Positions 58,235-64,000 of a stretch of 64,000 nt of DNA are shown piece after piece. The stretch is from Sphingomonas swuensis (GTDB taxonomy: Bacteria > Pseudomonadota > Alphaproteobacteria > Sphingomonadales > Sphingomonadaceae). Within the stretch, counting starts at the first letter, position 1. Each line of letters opens with the position of its first letter. The stretch covers positions 2,192,001 through 2,256,000 of the forward strand of contig NZ_BAABBQ010000001.1 of assembly GCF_039538045.1 (NCBI RefSeq), given 5' to 3'. Made by a program: the position numbers and the translations under genes. The notes beneath the pieces were generated by a model. It did no database searches and was not told the origin of the DNA. It saw nothing but the letters and a program-made list of their open reading frames with translations.

Positions 58235-61200
58235 TCAGAAATCGAACCGCGCGAGGAAGGTATAGCGCCGATCGTTGCGGAAGGCCGAGCGAGTCACCCG
58301 GTTGCCATCGAAGTCGATGACCTGGGTCGTCTGGGTCACCTCGTCGAGGAGATTCACGCCCTGCACGCCGAGCTTGATCCGCTTGTTGAGCGAATAGAAG
58401 AGCGACGCGTCGAGCTGACCACTCGCTTCCTGCCAGATCGGCGAGAAGGGGAAGATGTCGTCGCGCGGCGTGATCAGGAAGTCCGACCGCCAGTTGTAGG
58501 CGGTACGGGCGGCGAACTTGCCCTTCTCGTAGAACAGCACGGCGTTGACCGTGTGCTTCGAGATTCCCGCCAGCGGCTGCTGCGAGGCGAACGAGCTGCG
58601 GGTGGCGCCGCCGACCTGCGTGTTCTTGAAGTCGCCGCCGTCGACATAGGTGTAGGTCAGCTGGGTACCGAGGCCGCTGAGCAGGCCGGGCAGCTTGTCA
58701 TAGACCTGCTGGTAGGCGAGTTCGAAGCCCTTGAGCTTGCCGCCGCTGCTGTTGATCGGGCCGTTGACCTCGACCGGGATGGTCGTCCCGTTCGGGCTGG
58801 TGAAGGTCTGCAGGTCGACGCCGCCGTTCACGATGCCCTTGATGTCCTTGTAGAACAGGGCGCCGGTCAGCGAGCCTACCCGCGCGAAGTACCATTCGAG
58901 CGAGAGGTCGTAGTTCCACGAGGTCACCGGACGGACGTTGCGGTTGCCGGTGAACAGCTGGAACAGCGGACCGTTGGCAAGCGTACCCGACGAGCGCAGG
59001 TCGTTGGTGTTGTCGCTGATCCCGCCGCCCGAGGAAAAGAGGTTCAGCTCGGGGCGGGAGATGCCCTTCGACACCGCCACCCGGATCAGCCTGCCGCGAC
59101 CGAAGTCGAACTTGGCATTGAAGCTCGGAAGCCAGTGATCGAAGGTGATCGCCCGGTCATCGTTGAGGAACTCGCCGGTAAAGGCGTTGGCGAATTCCTG
59201 CTGCCGCGCCGGCGTCAGGCTGCAGTAGCCCGGCAGCGACTGCCCCGGGGGCGTCTGGTTGCAGGAAGCGAGGATCTCGGCGACCTCGACCTTGCCGTTC
59301 TGGTTGCCGCCCGGCCCGTTGTCGAACGAGAAGCCGTTGGGGAAGCCGATCAGGCCGGTCGTCTTGACCCGGGTCTGGACGTAGCGGACGCCGAAGTTGC
59401 CATCGACCTTGATGCCGCCGCCGAGGTCCCCGCCATAGTCGACCCGGCCGTAAGCCGCCTTGGTGACTTCGCCCACCTCGGAGATTTCCGGCGGGCAGAA
59501 GGGCGTGCAGGCGACCGTGGTGCCGTCGATCTGGGTGTAGGAACGCCCCTGCACGCCGAAGAACGGGTTGGGGGTCTGCGAGAAGGTGTTGATCGCCCCC
59601 GCCTGCTGCTTCGAGATGCCGGCGAGATACTCGCCGAGGAAATCGTCGCCGCCGAAGAAGAAGGCCGAGCCGCCCGGGATCGGGATCGGCACGTTGCCGC
59701 GCTGAAAGCGGTCGCCGAACGGGCTGCGGGTCTGCGAATAGGTCGGGAAATCGTCCACGAATGCGCCGCCGGCGATCGCGAACTCCTGCCCCGGAAGGCC
59801 GGTGTAGAAGCGGCCCGGGACGAACGGGCAGTTGGGCCCGGCATTCCACGGAGCGCAGCCGGCGCGGCCGGCCCACGGCGCGGACAGGTTGCCCCAGGTG
59901 CTGAAGTTGGTGTTGCGGGTGGTGCGATCGCGGTCGGCCCAGCGCGCGCCGAAGCGGACGTTCTTGAGGAAGCCCGTCTCGCTGAGCTCATAGTCGCCAT
60001 CGACACGCAGGGTGTTCATCTTGGCGTCGTTCTTCTCGATGCTGTCGAGAAGGAACCAGTAATAGGTGTAGAAACCGCTCGAGAAATAGTCTGCGGGCGA
60101 ACCCTGCGGCGCGAGGAAGCTGATCTCCGGGGTCTTGCCGGTCGCATCGATCGCGACGTCGGCCCAAGTGCTCATCGCACCGATCACCGAGTTGCGGCTA
60201 AGATCCGACTTGACCCGCTGCGCCTCGAAGTTGAGCCGAAGCCGATCGGTGACGTTCCACTTGGCGTCGAACGAGAAGTCCTCGGTCGTGCCCTTGGCGT
60301 CGCGCTGGAAGCGCAGGCTCTCAAGAGGGATTCCGCCCCGCCCGAACGGGTTGGCGTAGGCATCGCCCGGGCGCTGGGTCAGGATCCCGCTCTGGAAGAC
60401 CCCGTTGCTGTCGAACTGCCAGGTGCTTCCGGCGCGCGGGACCGGGAACAGGGCATCGTCGTTGACCAGCGCGAGCAGCGCATATTCATCGGTGAAGAAG
60501 CTGGTCTTGGAACGCAGCCACTCGCCGGTCGCGATGAACCTGCCGTCCGGCGATTCCCACTGCACCGTCGCATTGTAGGCGCGGCGCTTGCGGTCGAGTT
60601 CGGTGGTGCGGACACCGGCGCCCTTGGGGGCGACCACGGTGCCGGGCGGCGGGAAATTCGCCTCGGTAAAGTTGGGGGTGTCGCCGAGCCCACCCGACGT
60701 GGCCGACTGAACGCGCAAGCACGGCCCGTCGAGCGTCTGCGCACGATAGCAGGGATCGGTCAGCTGCGACGCATCGGTGCGCGAAATGAGCTCGGAGTCG
60801 GCAAAGCCGATCTGCAGCCCGAAGGTGCCGATCTTGGTGTCGAAGGTGTTGGAGGCGAGGAAGGAAACACCCGGCGTCCACTTCCGCGCCATGTCGCCGT
60901 AATTGGCCTCGACCGTGCCGGCGATATGGAAGCCACCCTTGTCGAGCGGCTTGCGGGTGACGAGGTTCACCGTCCCCGAGATGCCGCCGTCGATCATGTC
61001 GGCAGTGACGTTCTTGAAGACTTCGACCCGGCCAAGCAGCTCGGGCGAGACGTCGTTGAAGCTCAGCTCTCGCCCGCCGGTGGCGGAGAAGATGTCGCGG
61101 CCGTTGAGTTCGGAGCGGACGAACGGAAGGCCGCGCAGGATGACGCCCGTGCCCTCGACCGAGAAGCGGTCGGGATCGCTCGTCTTTTCGAAACGGCCGA

Positions 61201-61543
61201 TGTTGATTCCGGGAACGCGCTGCAGCGCTTCGGCGACCGAGCGGTCCGGAAGTGCGCCGATGTCCTCGGCGGTGATGACGTCGACCACGGTGTCGGCGCG
61301 CTGCTTGCGCGACTGCGCGCTGCCGAGCGCGGCGCGGAAGCCGGTGACGACGATTTCTTCGCCGTTCGCGTCTTTTTCCGGAGGCGGAGTCGTTGCTTCC
61401 TTCTCTTCCTCGGTCGGAGGAGTCTTGGCCGGCGCCTTCTGCTGGGCGAAGGCGGGCTGCGCCGCCATCAACGCCAGAGCCGAAGCACTGGTGAGAGCGC
61501 AAAGACGGCTTGCACCAAAGCCGATCCGATGACGACGAACCAA
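58235..61543 (-). CDS. TonB-dependent receptor (carbohydrate type)
   Basis: An 1102-residue outer-membrane receptor that takes up oligosaccharides with TonB energy. A TTG start at 61543 follows GGGGGAGG and gives MVRRHRIGFGASRL and a signal peptide ending AAQPAFA; an upstream ATG at 61588 lacks such support. Next come a Pro/Glu-rich linker, a TonB-box-like EEIVVTGF, the plug domain (TAEDIGALPDRSVAEALQRV) and the beta-barrel ending FLARFDF with terminal Phe. Its large size is typical of the sphingomonad and caulobacterial sugar receptors. Two LacI-type boxes lie 80-110 bases upstream. Confidence 0.93.
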   Translation of the reverse strand: MVRRHRIGFGASRLCALTSASALALMAAQPAFAQQKAPAKTPPTEEEKEATTPPPEKDANGEEIVVTGFRAALGSAQSRKQRADTVVDVITAEDIGALPDRSVAEALQRVPGINIGRFEKTSDPDRFSVEGTGVILRGLPFVRSELNGRDIFSATGGRELSFNDVSPELLGRVEVFKNVTADMIDGGISGTVNLVTRKPLDKGGFHIAGTVEANYGDMARKWTPGVSFLASNTFDTKIGTFGLQIGFADSELISRTDASQLTDPCYRAQTLDGPCLRVQSATSGGLGDTPNFTEANFPPPGTVVAPKGAGVRTTELDRKRRAYNATVQWESPDGRFIATGEWLRSKTSFFTDEYALLALVNDDALFPVPRAGSTWQFDSNGVFQSGILTQRPGDAYANPFGRGGIPLESLRFQRDAKGTTEDFSFDAKWNVTDRLRLNFEAQRVKSDLSRNSVIGAMSTWADVAIDATGKTPEISFLAPQGSPADYFSSGFYTYYWFLLDSIEKNDAKMNTLRVDGDYELSETGFLKNVRFGARWADRDRTTRNTNFSTWGNLSAPWAGRAGCAPWNAGPNCPFVPGRFYTGLPGQEFAIAGGAFVDDFPTYSQTRSPFGDRFQRGNVPIPIPGGSAFFFGGDDFLGEYLAGISKQQAGAINTFSQTPNPFFGVQGRSYTQIDGTTVACTPFCPPEISEVGEVTKAAYGRVDYGGDLGGGIKVDGNFGVRYVQTRVKTTGLIGFPNGFSFDNGPGGNQNGKVEVAEILASCNQTPPGQSLPGYCSLTPARQQEFANAFTGEFLNDDRAITFDHWLPSFNAKFDFGRGRLIRVAVSKGISRPELNLFSSGGGISDNTNDLRSSGTLANGPLFQLFTGNRNVRPVTSWNYDLSLEWYFARVGSLTGALFYKDIKGIVNGGVDLQTFTSPNGTTIPVEVNGPINSSGGKLKGFELAYQQVYDKLPGLLSGLGTQLTYTYVDGGDFKNTQVGGATRSSFASQQPLAGISKHTVNAVLFYEKGKFAARTAYNWRSDFLITPRDDIFPFSPIWQEASGQLDASLFYSLNKRIKLGVQGVNLLDEVTQTTQVIDFDGNRVTRSAFRNDRRYTFLARFDF

Positions 61544-61620
61544 GTGAACCTCCCCCTTGCCATAAGGCACGTTACGGGGAGCACACACCCCCGTAGCAAC
61601 TTACTGGATAACTCGACGCG

Positions 61621-61651
61621 TGAACGTTCTCAACTAAATAATGAACGTTCA
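61621..61651. promoter_or_regulatory. Two LacI-type operators between receptor and halogenase genes
   Basis: TGAACGTTCTCA at 61621-61632 and TGAACGTTCA at 61642-61651 share the GAACGTTC core. Their centres are 21 bp apart, two helical turns, so bound dimers would sit on the same DNA face. They lie in the divergent 61544-61710 gap and could control both genes. Confidence 0.7.
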
Positions 61652-61710
61652 CATCTTGCCTCCCGCCTACCCTTCGGCGAAGCCTAGCGGATTGGGTGGG
61701 AGGAGTGGTC

Positions 61711-63219
61711 GTGAAGCCTATTCGACAGATCGTCATCGTTGGCGGCGGCACCGCCGGGTGGATGGCAGCCGCCGCCCTGTCGCGCCTGCTCGAGGGCAAC
61801 GACCTTTCGATCACCCTAATTGAATCCGAGGAGATCGGCACGGTCGGGGTCGGCGAGGCGACCATCCCGCCGTTCGTCGAGTTCAACCAGCTGCTCGGGA
61901 TCGACGAGCGCGAGATGATGGCGGCGACCCAGGCGACCTTCAAGCTGGGCATCCAGTTCGTCAACTGGGGCAAGCAGGGCGACAGCTACATCCACCCATT
62001 CGGCGCCTACGGCTATCCGATCGACGGAGTCGGCTTCCAGCAGCATTGGCATCGCGCCCGCACACTCGGCGACCCGCGTCCGATCCAGGTCTTCAACCTC
62101 GAGACGATGGCGGCCTATTTCGGAAGGTTCGCGCGCACCGAGGACTATCGTCGCGACGATCTGCCGCCGGTCAATTATGCCTACCACATCGACGCGTCGC
62201 GCTACGCCCGCTTCCTTCGCGGATTCGCCGAGAAGCGCGGAGTTGTCCGCCGCGAAGGACGGGTCTCGGACACTGCGCTCGACGGCGAGAGCGGGTTCGT
62301 CGATTCGGTGACGATGCAGGACGGGACGGTGGTCTCCGGCGACCTGTTCGTCGATTGCTCGGGCTTTCGCGGACTGCTGATCGAGCAGGCGCTCAAGACC
62401 GGATACGAGGACTGGCGCCACTATCTACCCTGCGACCGCGCGGTCGCCCTGCCCTGCCTTCGCGAGGACGGCTCGCCGCCCGCTCCGTTCACCCGCGCGA
62501 CCGCCCATTCGGCGGGATGGCAATGGTGCGTCCCGCTCCAGCAGCGCAACGGCAACGGCCATGTCTATTGCAGCGAGTATCTGTCCGACGACGCGGCGCT
62601 CGAGACGCTCACCGGAAACCTCGCGGGCAAGCCTCAGGCCGACCCCAACTTCCTTCGCTTCACCACCGGCCGGCGTAAGAAATTCTGGAACGGCAACGTC
62701 GTCGCTTTGGGCCTTGCCGCCGGCTTCATGGAGCCGCTCGAATCGACCTCGATCCACCTCATCAACACCGGCGTGAACAAGCTCATCTCCCTGCTTTCGC
62801 TGAAGGGCATCACGCCGGTCCAGGAAGAAGCGTTCAACCGCCTCACGACCAAGGAATATCTGCGTATCCGCGACTTCCTGGTGCTCCATTACAATGCGAC
62901 CGCGCGCACCGATTCCGACTTCTGGAATCACGTTCGGACGATGGACGTGCCCGACACGCTGACCGAGAAGGTCGAGCTGTTCCGGATGAACGGCCAGATC
63001 TTCCGCGAGGAGGACGAATTGTTCACCGAGACCAGCTGGGCAGCGGTGATGATGGGCCAGGGAATCGGGATGGAAGGGCATAACCCGATGGCCGCGCGCA
63101 TCCCCCAGGGCAAGCTTCGGGGTGAGTTCGACGAGATCGAGAAGTCGGTGCGCTACGTCGTCGAGCGCATGCCCGGCCACGGCGAGTATCTGGCGCAATA
63201 TTGCCCGGCAGCCGCGTAA
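61711..63219 (+). CDS. Tryptophan-halogenase-like flavoprotein
   Basis: A 502-residue protein of the flavin-dependent tryptophan halogenase family. Start GTG at 61711 follows GGGAGGAG. The FAD-binding motif GGGTAGW is at about residues 12-18 (IVIVGGGTAGWMAAAAL), followed by VGVGEATIPPF. The family WxWxxP motif is present as GWQWCVPL. The FMEPLESTSIHLI block is also typical. Such genes commonly stand next to TonB receptors of sugar loci in sphingomonads, xanthomonads and caulobacters, where true tryptophan halogenation is not established. The role here, perhaps with the receptor, is unknown. Confidence 0.9.
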   Translation: MKPIRQIVIVGGGTAGWMAAAALSRLLEGNDLSITLIESEEIGTVGVGEATIPPFVEFNQLLGIDEREMMAATQATFKLGIQFVNWGKQGDSYIHPFGAYGYPIDGVGFQQHWHRARTLGDPRPIQVFNLETMAAYFGRFARTEDYRRDDLPPVNYAYHIDASRYARFLRGFAEKRGVVRREGRVSDTALDGESGFVDSVTMQDGTVVSGDLFVDCSGFRGLLIEQALKTGYEDWRHYLPCDRAVALPCLREDGSPPAPFTRATAHSAGWQWCVPLQQRNGNGHVYCSEYLSDDAALETLTGNLAGKPQADPNFLRFTTGRRKKFWNGNVVALGLAAGFMEPLESTSIHLINTGVNKLISLLSLKGITPVQEEAFNRLTTKEYLRIRDFLVLHYNATARTDSDFWNHVRTMDVPDTLTEKVELFRMNGQIFREEDELFTETSWAAVMMGQGIGMEGHNPMAARIPQGKLRGEFDEIEKSVRYVVERMPGHGEYLAQYCPAAA

Positions 63220-63360
63220 GAGAGGCCACTCACGCTGGGCGGCATGCCCGCCTGGCTCTTGCACGAAAGTTTTACGGTTCCGGCGTTTCGCCACATGGCA
63301 TTGTAACGGCACCATTCGCCATCTGACCTTCCGTCGGCCACCCGGCCCCCGGAGTCCACG

Positions 63361-64000
63361 ATGCGTGTTTTCGATCACCTGACCACGGCTGCGATCCTTG
63401 CCGCAGCCTTTCCCCTGCGGGCCGCGGCCCAAACCCCCGGGGAGCCCACAAAGCCTCCGCTGAGCGTGACCGGCGGCACCAGCCTCGTGTCGCAATATCG
63501 GTTCCGCGGCATTTCGCTTTCGGACGAGAAAGCCGCCGTCCAGGGCACGATCAACCTCACCCATCGGAGCGGCGCCTATGCCGGTGCTTGGGCGTCGTCG
63601 CTCGACGGCTTCGGCGAGCTTGGCGGGTCCAATCTCGAGCTCGACCTCTACGGCGGCTACAAGCTTCCGGTCGGCAAGGCGACGCTCGACGCGGGCCTGC
63701 TCTATTACGCTTACCCCGGCAGCAAGGGCGGCACGTTCGAGTTCTTCGAGCCCTACGCCAACGTCAGCTTTCCGGTCGGACCCGCGACCACCAAGGTCGG
63801 CGCGGCCTTCGCGCCTGCGCAGAAGGCGATTGGTGGCAACAGCAACCTCTACCTCTTCAACGACACCAGCCTGCCGATCGCGGGCACCCCGGTCAGCCTG
63901 ACCGGCCACGTCGGTTGGTCGAAGGGCGACACCACGCTGACTCCGGGCGGAAGCTACCTCGACTGGTCGCTCGGCGCGGCCGCGAGCTGGCGGAATCTCA
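63361..64000 (+). CDS. TorF-family putative porin (3' end outside window)
   Basis: Outer-membrane beta-barrel protein with signal peptide MRVFDHLTTAAILAAAF...AAAQ. The mature start LSVTGGTSLVSQYRFRGISL, with SQYRFRG, is the hallmark of the TorF/Gcw_chp family, followed by regular beta strands (LELDLYGGYKLPVG). The frame is open to the end of the window (about 213 residues). ATG follows GGAG. Its place next to the glucan cluster suggests outer-membrane passage, but the family is general and the substrate is not known. Confidence 0.85.
   Translation, partial: MRVFDHLTTAAILAAAFPLRAAAQTPGEPTKPPLSVTGGTSLVSQYRFRGISLSDEKAAVQGTINLTHRSGAYAGAWASSLDGFGELGGSNLELDLYGGYKLPVGKATLDAGLLYYAYPGSKGGTFEFFEPYANVSFPVGPATTKVGAAFAPAQKAIGGNSNLYLFNDTSLPIAGTPVSLTGHVGWSKGDTTLTPGGSYLDWSLGAAASWRNL

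Noticed and set aside
58553..61687. 1044-residue open frame antisense to the TonB receptor
   Set aside because: Low-complexity, Arg/Gly/Ala-rich translation with no domain; it is a high-GC shadow of the receptor gene, which has full motifs and signal peptide.

Overview
The window reads as chromosomal DNA of a GC-rich alphaproteobacterium, most likely a sphingomonad (Sphingomonas or a near relative). The reasons are the protein families present (sphingomonad-type TonB receptor with a tryptophan-halogenase-like partner, TorF-type porin, BphP/BphO pair, HWE kinase) and many copies of a short intergenic palindrome whose arms read ATGTCCGC...GCGGACAT, typical of that group. No rRNA, tRNA or CRISPR array was seen. 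Gene calls rest on reading translations and motifs; no database search was possible.

Layout. (1) 1-3.9 kb: end of a metal-efflux cluster (CzcA/CusA-type RND pump, DUF305 lipoprotein, CzcD-type exporter, two small genes). (2) 3.9-15.1 kb: a Tn7-like transposition module: two convergent TnsB/TniA-like proteins that seem to have lost catalytic residues, then a small leader gene and tnsA-tnsB-tnsC-tniQ, with intact active sites in TnsA, TnsB and TnsC. After these come a hypothetical gene and a large serine recombinase on the opposite strand. (3) 15.4-20.2 kb: a compact operon of a Ycf35/DUF2997-like protein, a NrdG-like radical SAM protein, a Ycf46-like AAA+ ATPase and two paralogous membrane proteins; function unknown. 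(4) 20.2-29 kb: a patchwork of small genes separated by palindromic repeats: a B3 metallo-beta-lactamase, a P-loop kinase-like protein, four translationally coupled small membrane proteins, a bleomycin-resistance-like VOC protein, MerT-like and GDCCVxC proteins. (5) 29-41 kb: an M16 protease, a hybrid sensor kinase, and a light-sensing cluster (bacteriophytochrome hybrid kinase, heme oxygenase, GAF protein, single-domain response regulator). (6) 41-52 kb: mostly unknown envelope proteins, including three members of one lipoprotein family, plus an HslV/proteasome-like protein, a PhyH-family oxygenase and a DUF4336 protein. (7) 52.4-64 kb: a beta-glucan (probably laminarin-type) utilization locus: TonB receptor, GH16, LacI regulator, MFS transporter and GH3 on the minus strand, with a divergent flavin-dependent halogenase-like gene and a TorF-type porin cut by the window end. 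Copies of a GAACGTTC-core palindrome next to the receptor and the GH3 gene are the likely LacI operators.

The repeats are dense from about 20.4 to 52.3 kb and were not seen in 1-20.4 kb or 52.4-64 kb. This fits a horizontally acquired or mobile left part and a conserved glucan locus on the right. The two most interesting systems are the Tn7-like module with its non-catalytic TnsB-like paralogs and the Ycf35-radical SAM-Ycf46-membrane operon.
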